Counted from the first letter of the stretch, positions 9,953 through 19,067 are shown. The stretch: 64,000 nt of DNA from Streptomyces djakartensis (GCF_014651075.1 NZ_BMWE01000026.1:25662-89661); one strand, 5' to 3'. The notes: generated from the letters alone by a model not told the origin. A program made the numbers and translations.

Positions 9953-12148
9953 CTACTCCTCGGCCGAAAGGGCGAGTTCGGCCGCCGCGTCCGGTCCCTG
10001 CTCCAGCAGGACCCGGAAACCGTCCTCGTTCAGGACGGGCACTTTCAGCTGCATCGCCTTGTCGTATTTCGATCCGGGACTGTCACCCACAACGACGAAC
10101 GACGTCTTCTTCGAAACAGAGCCGGTCACCTTCGCTCCGCGGCTCTGCAGCGCCTCCTTGGCGCCGTCCCGCGTGAACTGTTCGAGGGTGCCGGTGACGA
10201 CCACGGTGAGGCCTTCGAGCGGGCGCGGCCCTTCGTCCTCGCCGGTGCTCTCCTCCTCCATGCGGACGCCCGCGGCCTTCCACTTTCGGATGATTTCGCG
10301 GTGCCAGTCCTCGGCGAACCACTGCTTGAGGGAGGCGGCGATGGTCGGGCCGACGCCCTCGGTGACCGCCAGTTCCTCCTCCGTGGCCTGGTCGATGCGC
10401 TCGATCGAGCGGAATTCGCGGGCCAGGGCTTCGGCCGCGACCGGCCCGACGTGACGGATCGACAGGCTGGTGATGATCCGGGCGAGCGGGCGCTGCTTGG
10501 CCGCCGCGATGTTCTCCAGCATGGCAAGCGCGTTCTTGCGGGGCTCGCCCTGCTGGTTCGCGAAGATGGTGGCGACCTTCTCCTCGCCGGTCTTGGGGTC
10601 GCGCTTGGGCAGGCCGCTGTCCGGGTCGAGGACGTACGCCTTGATGGGCAGCAACTGCTCGATGGTGAGGTCGAACAGGTCCCCCTCGTCCACCAGCGGC
10701 GGGTTCTCGGGCTCCAGCGGCGCCGTGAGTGCGGCGGCGGCGACGTAGCCGAAGTGCTCGATGTCCAGCGCCTTGCGGCCCGCGAGGTAGAACAGGCGCT
10801 CGCGCAACTGGGCGGGGCAGCTGCGGGCGTTGGGGCAGCGCAGGTCGACGTCGCCCTCCTTCATCGGCCTGAGCGGGGTGCCGCACTCGGGGCATTCGGC
10901 CGGCATCACGAACTCGCGCTCGCTGCCGTCGCGCAGGTCGGCGACGGGCCCGAGGATCTCCGGGATGACGTCACCGGCCTTGCGCAGCACCACCGTGTCG
11001 CCGATGAGGACGCCCTTGGCCTTGACCACGTCCTGGTTGTGCAGGGTGGCGAACTCCACCTCGGAGCCGGCGACCGTGACCGGCTCGACCTGGGCGTACG
11101 GCGTGACCCGGCCCGTGCGGCCCACGCCCACGCGGATGTTGACGAGCTTGGTGTTGACCTCCTCGGGCGCGTACTTGTACGCGATCGCCCAGCGTGGGGC
11201 GCGCGAGGTGGAACCGAGGCGGCCCTGGAGCGGGATCTCGTCGAGCTTGACGACCACGCCGTCGATCTCGTGCTCCACGGAGTGGCGGTTCTCGCCGTAG
11301 TGGGCGATGAACTCCCGCACGCCATCGAGGCCGTCGACCACCCTGTTGTGCCGGGAGGTGGGCAGGCCCCAGGTCTTCAGCAGGTCGTACGCCTGGGAGA
11401 GGCGGGTCAGGCCGGTGTAGCCCTCCAGGGCGCCGATGCCGTGCACCACCATGTGCAGGGGGCGGGTGGCGGTGACGCGCGGGTCCTTCTGGCGCAGTGA
11501 CCCGGCCGCCGCGTTGCGCGGGTTGGCGAACGGCTTGTCACCGGCCTCGACGAGCCGGGCGTTGAGCTCCTGGAACTTCTCCATCGGGAAGTAGACCTCG
11601 CCGCGGATCTCCACCAGGTCCGGGACGCGGTCGCCCTTCAGGCGCTCCGGGATCTCGGCGATCGTGCGGACGTTCGGCGTGATGTCCTCGCCGGTGCGGC
11701 CGTCGCCCCGGGTCGCGGCGCGGGTGAGGCGGCCGTGCTCGTAGGTGAGGTTCACGGCGAGGCCGTCGACCTTCAGCTCGCACAGGAAGTGGTACTCCTG
11801 CTCGCCCAGTTCCCTGGCGATGCGCTCCGTCCAGGCGGCCATCTCCTCGTCGTTGAACGTGTTGTCGAGGGAGAGCATGCGCTGGCGGTGCTCGACCGCC
11901 GTGAACTCCGTCTCGTAGGACCCGGAGACCTTCTGGGTCGGCGAGTCCGGGGTGCGCAGCTCCGGGTGCTCCTCCTCCAGCGCCTCCAGGGAACGCAGCA
12001 GCTGGTCGAACTCCGCGTCGCTGACGACGGGAGCGTCCTTCACGTAGTAACGGAAGCGGTGTTCCTCGATCTGCTCCGCGAGGCGCGCGTGCTTCTCCCG
12101 TGCCTCGGCGGGCACCGTCGTCGTCTCCGCTTGCTTGTCGCCGGCCAC
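9953..12148 (-). CDS. ligA: NAD-dependent DNA ligase
   Basis: 731 aa, full length. LigA seals nicks in replication and repair. Domain order is complete: Ia domain (HRFRYYVKDAPVVSDAEFD), adenylation domain with catalytic lysine in CELKVDGLAV, OB fold, Cys4 zinc finger (CPECGTPL...CPNARSCPAQ), helix-hairpin-helix region (GVGPTIAASL) and C-terminal BRCT domain (PLEGLTVVVTGTLEQFTRDG). Residues at the tail (ALSAEE) are acidic. The methionine-synthase-like gene lies 15 bp downstream, so the two are probably cotranscribed. The 259-bp gap toward the RmdB-like gene contains no gene that I can see. Confidence 0.98.
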   Translation of the reverse strand: MAGDKQAETTTVPAEAREKHARLAEQIEEHRFRYYVKDAPVVSDAEFDQLLRSLEALEEEHPELRTPDSPTQKVSGSYETEFTAVEHRQRMLSLDNTFNDEEMAAWTERIARELGEQEYHFLCELKVDGLAVNLTYEHGRLTRAATRGDGRTGEDITPNVRTIAEIPERLKGDRVPDLVEIRGEVYFPMEKFQELNARLVEAGDKPFANPRNAAAGSLRQKDPRVTATRPLHMVVHGIGALEGYTGLTRLSQAYDLLKTWGLPTSRHNRVVDGLDGVREFIAHYGENRHSVEHEIDGVVVKLDEIPLQGRLGSTSRAPRWAIAYKYAPEEVNTKLVNIRVGVGRTGRVTPYAQVEPVTVAGSEVEFATLHNQDVVKAKGVLIGDTVVLRKAGDVIPEILGPVADLRDGSEREFVMPAECPECGTPLRPMKEGDVDLRCPNARSCPAQLRERLFYLAGRKALDIEHFGYVAAAALTAPLEPENPPLVDEGDLFDLTIEQLLPIKAYVLDPDSGLPKRDPKTGEEKVATIFANQQGEPRKNALAMLENIAAAKQRPLARIITSLSIRHVGPVAAEALAREFRSIERIDQATEEELAVTEGVGPTIAASLKQWFAEDWHREIIRKWKAAGVRMEEESTGEDEGPRPLEGLTVVVTGTLEQFTRDGAKEALQSRGAKVTGSVSKKTSFVVVGDSPGSKYDKAMQLKVPVLNEDGFRVLLEQGPDAAAELALSAEE

Positions 12149-12163
12149 CGTGTCGTCCTCCCG

Positions 12164-13171
12164 TTACTCTGGGTTGTCCGCGAGAGATCTCGCCGCCCGG
12201 ACACAGTGGGCGAGCGCCGTGCGCGCGTACCCCGGGGAGGCCCCCGCGAGTCCGCACGCCGGGGTGAGTGTGACCGCCTCCGCGAGAAGCCCCGGTGACA
12301 GCCCCAGCCTGCGCCACAGCGTCCTGACACCCATGACGCTACCGGCAGGGTCTGACAATGGGCCCTCCGTGCCCGGGACAACACCGGCGAAGAGCCGGGT
12401 ACCGCCCTCCACCGCCTCACCGATCACCTCGTCGTCACGCTCGGTGAGCAGCGAGAAGTCGAAGGAGACGGCCGCCGCCCCCGCCCGCCGCAGCAGGGCG
12501 AAGGGGACGTCCGGCGCGCAGGAGTGGACGACGACCGGGCCGTCCCCGTGCACGGCGACGACGTCGCGGAGCGTGGCCTCGGCGATCTGCCGGTCGACGG
12601 CCCGGTGGGTGCGGTAGCCGCTGGCGGTCTTCACCTGGCCGCGCAGGACGGAGGTGAGGGACGGCTCGTCGAGCTGGAGGACGAGCTGTGCGCCGGGGAC
12701 GCGCCGCCGCACTTCGGCGAGATGCAGACGCAGCCCTTCGGCGAGGGAGGCGGCCAGGTCCCGGCAGGCGCCGGCGTCGGAGAGGGCCGCCTCGCCGTTC
12801 CTCAGCTCCAGGCCGGCGGCCAGCGTCCACGGCCCGACCGCCTGCACCTTCAGCGGCCCCTGGTACTCCTGCGTGAACTCCTCCAGCGCGTCGAGGTCCT
12901 CACCGAGCCAGGAACGGGCCCGTCTGGTGTCCCGCCCCGGCCGGTCGCCGAGCCGCCAGCCGCTGGGCTCCACCCGCGCGTACAGCTCGACGAGCAGGCC
13001 GGCGGTCCGCCCGATCATGTCCGCGCCGGGGCCCCGGGCGGGCAGTTCGGGCAGGAAGGGGAAGTCCTCGAAGGTCCCGGTGACGGTCTTGGCGGCTTCT
13101 CGGGCGTCGCCGCCCGGCATGGACCCCACACCGGTGGCGGCGCCGAACCTGAACTGGCTGTTTTCGCTCAC
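12164..13171 (-). CDS. Cobalamin-independent methionine synthase-like protein
   Basis: 335 aa from the GTG at 13171, about the length of the C-terminal catalytic half of MetE. It begins FRFGAATGVGSMPGGD and carries QAVGPWTLAAGLEL, LVLQLDEPSLTSVL, VVVHSCAPDVPFALL and a late CGLAGASPGYARTAL, the pattern of the UROD/MetE-like family with metal-binding His and Cys residues (VHSC, and the terminal CGL). It lacks the N-terminal folate half of true MetE, so the methyl donor is unclear. It lies 15 bp downstream of ligA and 32 bp after the SDR gene's start-side neighbour, all on the same strand. Confidence 0.8.
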   Translation of the reverse strand: MSENSQFRFGAATGVGSMPGGDAREAAKTVTGTFEDFPFLPELPARGPGADMIGRTAGLLVELYARVEPSGWRLGDRPGRDTRRARSWLGEDLDALEEFTQEYQGPLKVQAVGPWTLAAGLELRNGEAALSDAGACRDLAASLAEGLRLHLAEVRRRVPGAQLVLQLDEPSLTSVLRGQVKTASGYRTHRAVDRQIAEATLRDVVAVHGDGPVVVHSCAPDVPFALLRRAGAAAVSFDFSLLTERDDEVIGEAVEGGTRLFAGVVPGTEGPLSDPAGSVMGVRTLWRRLGLSPGLLAEAVTLTPACGLAGASPGYARTALAHCVRAARSLADNPE

Positions 13172-13203
13172 CCGGAGAAGCCTACGCAGCGGCTGCGCCG
13201 AGG

Positions 13204-13893
13204 TCAGTTCCCCGGTCGCACCGTCAGGTCGTTGACCTCCGCGTCCCTCGGCAGGTCCAGGGCCATCAGGATCGTCGTGGCCACGGACTCCGGGTCGATC
13301 CACTTCGAGGCGTCGTACTCCTTGCCCTCCTGCTGGTGGACCTTGACCTGCATGGGGCTCGCCGTGCGGCCGGGGTAGACCGAGGTGACCCGGACACCGC
13401 CCGCGTGCTCCTCGTGGCGCAGGGAGTCGGCCAGGGCCTTCAGGCCGTGCTTGGAGGCGGCGTACGCCGACCAGCCGGCGTGAGCGCTCAGGCCGGCGCC
13501 TGAGTTGACGAAGAGCACATGGCCCCGGGCGGCGCGCAGCTGGGGCAGGAAGTGGCGGGTCAGCTCGGCGGGGGCGACGAGGTTGACGTTGAGCTGGTGG
13601 CGCCAGGCCTTCGGGGTGAGGTCGCCGACCGGGCCGAGGTCGACGACCCCGGCGATGTGCAGCAGCGAGTCCACGCGGTCGGGCAGCGACTGGTGGGAGA
13701 ACGCCCAGGAGAGCTTGTCGGGGTCCGCCAGGTCGCCGACCAGCGTCTTCGCCCCGGGGAACGCGGCCGCCAGCTCCTTCGCGCGGCCCGCGTCGCGCGC
13801 GTGCAGCACGAGGTCGTCCCCGCGCGCGTGCAGACGGCGGGCCACGGCCGCGCCGATGCCGGAGCCGGCCCCGGTGATCACATGAGTAGCCAT
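13204..13893 (-). CDS. SDR-family NAD(P)-dependent oxidoreductase
   Basis: 229 aa from the ATG at 13893; an in-frame ATG at 13902 is also possible, and neither has a strong SD. The classical short-chain dehydrogenase signatures are present: the cofactor motif TGAGSGIG at the N-terminus, LHIAG in place of NNAG, a serine in LFVNSGAG and the catalytic YxxxK in SAYAASKHG, followed by YPGRTAS. An Arg near the end of strand 2 (HARDAGR) suggests NADP preference. The substrate is unknown. It is on the same strand as, and 32 bp before, the methionine-synthase-like gene. Confidence 0.88.
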   Translation of the reverse strand: MATHVITGAGSGIGAAVARRLHARGDDLVLHARDAGRAKELAAAFPGAKTLVGDLADPDKLSWAFSHQSLPDRVDSLLHIAGVVDLGPVGDLTPKAWRHQLNVNLVAPAELTRHFLPQLRAARGHVLFVNSGAGLSAHAGWSAYAASKHGLKALADSLRHEEHAGGVRVTSVYPGRTASPMQVKVHQQEGKEYDASKWIDPESVATTILMALDLPRDAEVNDLTVRPGN

Positions 13894-13920
13894 GCCCGCC
13901 ATGCTCGCATCAGAGCCGGG

Positions 13921-14458
13921 TTACTCGATGCCCCGGCTCTCCTCCAGGTAAGCCAGCGCCCCCACCGGTTCCTCGGCGAAGAACACCAGGTCGGTGAGCG
14001 GGCGGGGCAGGAACCCCTCGTCCTCCATGCGGCGGAACTGCTCCTTCAGGCCGTCGTAGAACCCGGCGGTGTTGAGCAGCACCACCGGCTTGTCCGTGTG
14101 ACCGTGCTTCTTCAGCTCCAGGATCTCGGTCGCCTCGTCGCGTGCCGGTGCCGCCCACCATGATCACCACGGCGTCGGCCTTCTCCAGGAGGAGCCTCTT
14201 GCGCTCGGCCAGGTCCTTCGCGACGACCATCTCGTCGACGCCCGGGCGGGCCTTCGCCGAGAGGAACTGCACGGAGACGCCGGCGAGCCGGCCGCCCGCC
14301 TCCTGCACCCCGTCGGCGACGACCTTCATCAGGCCGACGTCCGAGCCGCCCCACACCAGCGTGTGGCCGCCCTTGCCCAGCAGCGTGGCGAACTCCCGCG
14401 CGGGACGGGTGTAGCGCTCGTCGAGGTCGGCGGCGGAGAGGAAGACACAGATGTTCAT
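13921..14458 (-). pseudogene. LOG/TIGR00730-type nucleotide-binding protein, frameshifted
   Basis: The reading frame starts at ATG 14458 (MNICVFLSAADLDERY), and through WGGSDVGLMKVVADG and RKRLLLEKADAVVIMVGGTGT it matches the LOG/lysine-decarboxylase-like family (cytokinin-activating phosphoribohydrolases and relatives). At about 14138-14142 the frame breaks: the family motif GGTGTLDE becomes GGTGTR, and the proper continuation (DEATEILELKKHGHTDKPVV, then LNTAGFYDGLKEQFRRMEDE) lies in another frame ending with TAA at 13921-13923. Two bases appear to be missing. Reading on without the shift gives arginine-rich sequence unlike the family. Either a real inactivating mutation or a sequencing error. 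The start overlaps the upstream methyltransferase stop as ATGA. Confidence 0.85.
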
Positions 14459-15258
14459 GGCCCCACCGTACGGGCCCGGTCGGCGGCCACCGTCACGCGC
14501 ATCTTGGACTGCCCGTGCGGGAGCCGTTCCCAGTCGTCCATGAACCGTGCGTCCAGGCCGTGCCGGGCCGCGAGTGCGGTCAGCGTCTCCGTGCGGTAGT
14601 AGAAGTCCTCGCGCAGCACCTGGTGCTCCGCGCCCTCGGTGCGGTCGAAGGTGAAGTCGAAGAACCCGCCGGGCGCGAGGATCCTGCCGACGTGGGCGAA
14701 GCACTCCTCGATGACGTGCGGCGGGGAGTGGGAGAAGACGCTGTGCGCGTGCACGACGTCGAAGTGCGCGTCGGGCAGGAAGGCGAAGGTGAGGTCGTCG
14801 GCGAGCACCAGGTACGGCAGCTTGGGCTGCAGTCTCCCGGCGGCGAGGGTGTCCTGGGCGGCGAGCAGGATGTGCGGCGAGATGTCGATTCCGTAGTAGT
14901 GGCCGGTGTCGAGGTAGTCGATGAACAGCCGTCCGGCGCGCAGGTTGCCGCAGCCGATCTCCAGCATGCGGTGGTGCGGCTGGAGACCGTGCCGCACCAG
15001 GTAGTCGAACTGCATGCGCCCGATCCGCGCCCACGCCTCGCGCGACGGGTTGTGTCCCACCGCCGCCTCCGTGCTGCGCGCCGCGTCGGAGGCCATCACC
15101 GCGCGGTAGTACGCGATGTGGTCCCGGTACCGCAGCCGCAGCCAGGCGTCCCGCGCCGCGCGCCGGGCGTGCGCGGGTATGCGCTCCGGGTGGCGCAGCG
15201 CGTACCGGACCTGGTGGGCCAGGGTGCTGCGGTTCCTTGCCGGTTCCGTGGCTCGCAT
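14455..15258 (-). CDS. Class I SAM-dependent methyltransferase
   Basis: 267 aa. The N-terminal 70 residues are rich in Arg and His, then motif I reads MLEIGCGNLRAGRLFIDYL, followed by YYGIDIS, a central FDVVHAHSVFSHSP and the loop GRILAPGGFFDFTF. This is the standard class I methyltransferase fold; the substrate is not evident. Its TGA overlaps the ATG of the frameshifted LOG-like gene (14455-14458), so the two are translationally coupled. The 80-bp region upstream is a divergent promoter region shared with the DUF427 gene. Confidence 0.85.
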   Translation of the reverse strand: MRATEPARNRSTLAHQVRYALRHPERIPAHARRAARDAWLRLRYRDHIAYYRAVMASDAARSTEAAVGHNPSREAWARIGRMQFDYLVRHGLQPHHRMLEIGCGNLRAGRLFIDYLDTGHYYGIDISPHILLAAQDTLAAGRLQPKLPYLVLADDLTFAFLPDAHFDVVHAHSVFSHSPPHVIEECFAHVGRILAPGGFFDFTFDRTEGAEHQVLREDFYYRTETLTALAARHGLDARFMDDWERLPHGQSKMRVTVAADRARTVGP

Positions 15259-15338
15259 GAGGGCCTCCAGCGGCGAGGGAAGAACTCCGCTTCAGCCTGC
15301 GCTGTATCGGGGGAGTCGGCGACCCAAGGAGGGCGATC

Positions 15339-15662
15339 GTGACGAACGGGCATCGCATCACCATCGAGCGGAGCGGCCGGCGCGTGCGCGTGGTGCACGG
15401 CGGGCAGGTCCTGGCGGAGAGCGACCGGCCGCTGGTCCTGCGTGAGACGGGCTGCCCCGAGCGGTACTACATCCCTCCCGAGGACGTACGCCTCGACCTG
15501 CTGACGCCCTCGGGCACACGCACGTACTGCCCGTTCAAGGGCACCGCGTCCTACTGGTCGCTGCCGGACGCGGCGGACCTCGTCTGGGCGTATCCGGACC
15601 CGAAACCGGACGTCGCGGAGATCAAGGACCACCTGTGCTTCTACCAGGTGCAAATGATGTGA
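15339..15662 (+). CDS. DUF427 family protein
   Basis: 107 aa, GTG start with an excellent SD (AAGGAGG, 6 nt upstream). The typical DUF427 features are visible: RVRVVHGGQVLAES, RPLVLRETGCPERYYIPPED, CPFKGTASYWSL and a final AWAYP-like segment (DLVWAYPDPKPDV) ending DHLCFYQVQM. The family folds as a small beta barrel; no biochemical function is firmly established to my knowledge. It is divergent from the methyltransferase and probably monocistronic. Confidence 0.9.
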   Translation: MTNGHRITIERSGRRVRVVHGGQVLAESDRPLVLRETGCPERYYIPPEDVRLDLLTPSGTRTYCPFKGTASYWSLPDAADLVWAYPDPKPDVAEIKDHLCFYQVQMM

Positions 15663-15723
15663 TCGGCTGACGCGCGGCCCGCCTCACCGATGAACACCGC
15701 GCCGTGCGGCAGTCTGCTCTGAC

Positions 15724-16506
15724 ATGGACAAGAAGATCCTTTCACGCGACGGCACCCGTATCGCCTACGAGAGCACCGGCCGGGGCCCCGCGGTCGTCCT
15801 GGTGAGCGGCGCGATGTCGACGGGCGGCACCCTGGCGCCGCTGGCCGTGTCCCTGTCGGAGCGTTTCCAGGCCGTCGTCTACGACCGCCGGGGCCGCGGC
15901 GCCAGCGGGGACACGGCGCCCTACGCCGTGGAACGCGAGGTCGAGGACCTGGCCGCGGTGATCGAGGCGGTGGGCGGCGACGCGTGCCTGTACGGCATCT
16001 CGTCGGGCGGGGCGCTGGCCCTGGAGGCGGCGGCGAGCGGTCTGCCGGTGCGGCGCGTCGCGGTGTACGAGACGCCGTTCGCCATGTCAGAGGAGGGAGC
16101 GGCGGAGCGCGCGGAGTACACCGGGCGTCTGACGGAGGCCCTCGCCGAGGGGCGGCGCGGGGACGCGGTCGAGCTGTTCCTGCGGCTGACCGGCCTGGCC
16201 GAGGACGTCATCAAGGGGGCGCGCCAGTCTCCGATGTGGGCCAGCATGGAGGCGATGGCCCCGAGCCTCGCCTACGACGACGCGGTGATGGGCGACGGCC
16301 GCGTGCCCCGCGCCCGGCTCGCCTCGGTCGGCGTCCCCGTCCTGGCGGTCGCGGGCGACGCCAGCCCGTCCTGGCTCCGGGAGGCGGCCCGGGCGATCGC
16401 CGACTCGGTCCCCGAGGGCACGTACCGCACGCTCCAGGGGCAGACGCACATGGTGGAGCCGAACGTGCTGGCACCGGTGCTGACGGAGTTCTTCAGCCGG
16501 GGCTGA
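15724..16506 (+). CDS. Alpha/beta-fold hydrolase
   Basis: 260 aa. The alpha/beta hydrolase core is clear: strand b3 and oxyanion region (PAVVLVSGAMSTGG), YDRRGRGASGDT, the nucleophile elbow GISSGG with Ser at about residue 93, an acidic residue after b7 (VLAVAGDASPSW), and the late histidine in LQGQTHMV. The catalytic triad therefore looks intact. The substrate is unknown; relatives include esterases and haloperoxidase-like enzymes. It starts 61 bp after the DUF427 gene and could be cotranscribed with it. Confidence 0.88.
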   Translation: MDKKILSRDGTRIAYESTGRGPAVVLVSGAMSTGGTLAPLAVSLSERFQAVVYDRRGRGASGDTAPYAVEREVEDLAAVIEAVGGDACLYGISSGGALALEAAASGLPVRRVAVYETPFAMSEEGAAERAEYTGRLTEALAEGRRGDAVELFLRLTGLAEDVIKGARQSPMWASMEAMAPSLAYDDAVMGDGRVPRARLASVGVPVLAVAGDASPSWLREAARAIADSVPEGTYRTLQGQTHMVEPNVLAPVLTEFFSRG

Positions 16507-16624
16507 GAGGGGCGTGAGGCGGGCGCCGGGCCCAGGGTCCACGCGTGCTTGGGTCCCCCCGGGAGGGCCGGAGGTCAGGCGCCGCGGCCCGGGGTGGGCT
16601 TCGTGCGCCTCGCGCGGGACGGCC

Positions 16625-17184
16625 CGGACCGGTCGGAGCGTCTCGCGTCCCCCTGTGATCTTGTGCAGGCTCCGCGAGACGACAGCCCTGGATCGCCTGG
16701 GCGAGCGCGTCCGCCGGTCGGGCCCGATCCGCCTCGGCCTGCCACCGGACCGCGTCCACCTCGACGCCCAGCCTCACACGAGAAGCCCCCGGACCCGTCG
16801 GAGCGCAGCACAGCCCCGCAAGGCCTGGCATGCTCCACGCGAGTTCAACCCCCGCGCCCGTGGGCAAACACGCCCACCGGTCGGGCCCGGTCCGCCTCGG
16901 CCTGCCACCGGACCGCGTCCACCTCACGCGGGAAGGCGCCAGGCCCCCGTCGGAGCGCCTCACAGCCTCCGGCGGGGCCTGGCATGCTCCACGCGAGTTC
17001 AACCCCGTGCCCGTGGGCAAACACGCCCACCGGTCAGCCCCGATCCGCCTCGGCCTGCCACCGGGCCGCGTCCACCTCGACGCCCAGCCTCACACGGGAA
17101 GCCGCTGGACCCGTCGGAGCGCAGCACAGCCTCCGGCAAGGTCTGGCACGCTCCGCGCGACGACAGCCCCTGTGTCCCTGGGCG
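16625..17184. repeat. Intergenic tandem array, about 3.5 copies of a 153-163 bp unit
   Basis: This 678-bp gap between the hydrolase and mnmA stops (16507-17184) has no gene I trust. GCCTCGGCCTGCCACCGG recurs at 16731, 16894 and 17047 (spacings 163 and 153). CATGCTCCACGCGAGTTCAA recurs before a perfect hairpin, GTGGGC-aaacac-GCCCAC, at 16860-16877 and again at 17013-17030. A partial copy starts near 16625, and the last partial copy runs exactly up to the mnmA stop codon. The units are highly similar, implying recent duplication or gene-conversion-like homogenisation. Short open frames cross it in both directions but look like composition artefacts. Confidence 0.85.
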
Positions 17185-18315
17185 TCAGGCCACGCCTGCC
17201 ACGGCCCGCTTGGTCGACGCGATCGTCGCCGACCCCACCACCCGCGTGCCGTCGTACAGCACGATGGCCTGGCCGGGGGCGACGCCGCGGACCGGCTCGG
17301 TGAAGGTGACCTCCAGGGAGCCGTCGACGAGTTCGGCGGTGACCTCGGTCTCGCCGCCGTGGGCGCGCAGCTGGGCGGTGTAGGTGCCGGGGCCCGTGGG
17401 GGCGGCGCCGCACCAGCGGGGCTTGATCGCGGTGAGGGCTCCGACGTCCAGGGCGGAGGCCGGGCCGACGGTCACCGTGTTGTCCACCGGCGAGATGTCG
17501 AGCACGTAGCGCGGCTTGCCGTCGGGGGCCGGGGTGCCGATGCGCAGGCCCTTGCGCTGGCCGATGGTGAAGCCGTAGGCGCCCTCGTGCGTGCCGAGCT
17601 TCGCTCCCGACTCGTCGACGATGTCGCCCTCCGCCTTGCCGAGCCGGTCCGCCAGGAAGCCCTGGGTGTCGCCGTCGGCGATGAAGCAGATGTCGTGCGA
17701 GTCGGGCTTCCTGGCGACCGCCAGTCCCCGGCGCTCGGCCTCCGCCCGGATCTCGTCCTTGGTGGTGACCGTGTCGCCGAGCGGGAAGAGCGCGTGCGCC
17801 AGCTGCTTCTCGTCGAGCACGCCGAGGACGTACGACTGGTCCTTGGCCATGTCCGAGGCGCGGTGCAGCTCGCGTGTGCCGTCCTCGCGCACGATCACCT
17901 TCGCGTAGTGGCCCGTGCAGACCGCGTCGAAGCCCAACGCGAGGGCCTTGTCCAGCAGCGCGGCGAACTTGATCTTCTCGTTGCAGCGCAGGCAGGGGTT
18001 GGGCGTGCGCCCGGCCTCGTACTCGGCGACGAAGTCCTCGACGACGTCCTCGCGGAAGCGGTCGGCGAGGTCCCACACGTAGAAGGGGATGCCGATGACG
18101 TCGGCGGCGCGGCGGGCGTCGCGCGAGTCCTCGATGGTGCAGCAGCCCCGGGCGCCCGTGCGGAAGGACTGGGGGTTGGCGGAGAGCGCGAGGTGGACGC
18201 CGGTCACGTCGTGGCCCGCCTCGGCCGCGCGGGCGGCGGCGACGGCGGAGTCGACTCCGCCGGACATGGCGGCCAGGACGCGGAGGGGGCGGGAGCGCTG
18301 CGGAGTGTCAGTCAT
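17185..18315 (-). CDS. mnmA: tRNA-specific 2-thiouridylase
   Basis: 376 aa, complete. MnmA adenylates and thiolates U34 in Lys, Glu and Gln tRNAs, making 2-thiouridine at the wobble position. The PP-loop ATP site is AMSGGVDSAVAAA near the N-terminus. The catalytic cysteines are in NPCLRCNEKIKF (nucleophile) and DSHDICFI (persulfide carrier), and the tRNA-contact region GAYGFTIGQRKGL is present. The persulfide donor is probably the nearby cysteine desulfurase (19068-20237). mnmA is divergent from the amidase gene by 59 bp, and its 3' end abuts the tandem-repeat array. Confidence 0.97.
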   Translation of the reverse strand: MTDTPQRSRPLRVLAAMSGGVDSAVAAARAAEAGHDVTGVHLALSANPQSFRTGARGCCTIEDSRDARRAADVIGIPFYVWDLADRFREDVVEDFVAEYEAGRTPNPCLRCNEKIKFAALLDKALALGFDAVCTGHYAKVIVREDGTRELHRASDMAKDQSYVLGVLDEKQLAHALFPLGDTVTTKDEIRAEAERRGLAVARKPDSHDICFIADGDTQGFLADRLGKAEGDIVDESGAKLGTHEGAYGFTIGQRKGLRIGTPAPDGKPRYVLDISPVDNTVTVGPASALDVGALTAIKPRWCGAAPTGPGTYTAQLRAHGGETEVTAELVDGSLEVTFTEPVRGVAPGQAIVLYDGTRVVGSATIASTKRAVAGVA

Positions 18316-18374
18316 AGCCCCTCCAGGGTACGGGGCGCGGGAACCGGGGCCCGCGGGTATCCGTTGACGATCAC

Positions 18375-19040
18375 ATGGGACAGCGGAAGGCTCCGAGGGA
18401 CGGCGACCGGAAGGTCGGGCGACGCGCGTTGCTGATCGGCGGGGCGGCGGCAGCGGCGGGCACGGCCGTGCTGGCCCGGGACGAGCTCGCGCGCCTGTGG
18501 TGGCGGGTTCCCGGCGTGGAGAAGCCGCGCAAGGAAGGCGAGGTCGACTACGCGGGCGCGCGCTGGGTGGCGGCGTCGGACGCGAACTGGCGCCGTGCGG
18601 ACCGGCCCGACGACTACGGCATAGACATGGTGATCGTCCATGTCACCCAGGGAAGCTTCGACAGCGCGGTGAAGGCCTTCCAGGACCCGGGGCACAAGGC
18701 GGCCGCGCACTACATCGTCCGCCAGGACGGGCACGTCGCGCAGATGATCCGCGAGCTGGACGTGGCGTACCACGCGGGCAACCGCGACTACAACGAGCGC
18801 AGTGTCGGCATCGAGCACGAGGGCTTCGTGGACCGCCCGCAGGACCTCACGGACGAGATGTACGAGGCCTCCGCCCGTCTCACGGCCCTGATCTGCGCGC
18901 GGTACGGCATCCCCGTCGACCGCGAGCACATCATCGGCCACGTGGAGGTCCCGGGCACGGACCACACCGACCCGGGGCCGCACTGGGACTGGGACAGGTA
19001 CCTGCGGCTGGTGCGTCAGGCGCGTACGGTCCCGGCCTGA
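18375..19040 (+). CDS. Exported N-acetylmuramoyl-L-alanine amidase (Amidase_2)
   Basis: 221 aa. The N-terminus (KVGRRALLIGGAAAAAGTAV) has a twin arginine directly before a hydrophobic run, so Tat export is likely; there is no lipobox. The zinc amidase core is recognised from IDMVIVHVTQGSFDSA (first His ligand), KAAAHYIVRQDG, VAYHAGNRDYNERSVGIEHE and IIGHVEVPGTDHTDPGPHWD (final ligands). It would cleave the amide between muramic acid and L-alanine in peptidoglycan, outside the membrane. It lies on the strand opposite to mnmA and the cysteine desulfurase and separates the two. Confidence 0.9.
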   Translation: MGQRKAPRDGDRKVGRRALLIGGAAAAAGTAVLARDELARLWWRVPGVEKPRKEGEVDYAGARWVAASDANWRRADRPDDYGIDMVIVHVTQGSFDSAVKAFQDPGHKAAAHYIVRQDGHVAQMIRELDVAYHAGNRDYNERSVGIEHEGFVDRPQDLTDEMYEASARLTALICARYGIPVDREHIIGHVEVPGTDHTDPGPHWDWDRYLRLVRQARTVPA

Positions 19041-19067
19041 TCGGGTCGGCGGGCCGGCCGGGCCGTG

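Noticed and set aside
16801..17010. T-arm-like GAGTTCAACCCC in the tandem units as tRNA remnants
   Set aside because: No cloverleaf pairing around it; occurrence is due to repetition of the unit.
16625..17184. The tandem array as CRISPR or as a repeat protein
   Set aside because: Units are about 155 bp, not 25-40 bp repeats with spacers. Open frames across it change with each unit, are Arg/Pro/Gly-rich and have no clear start with a ribosome site.
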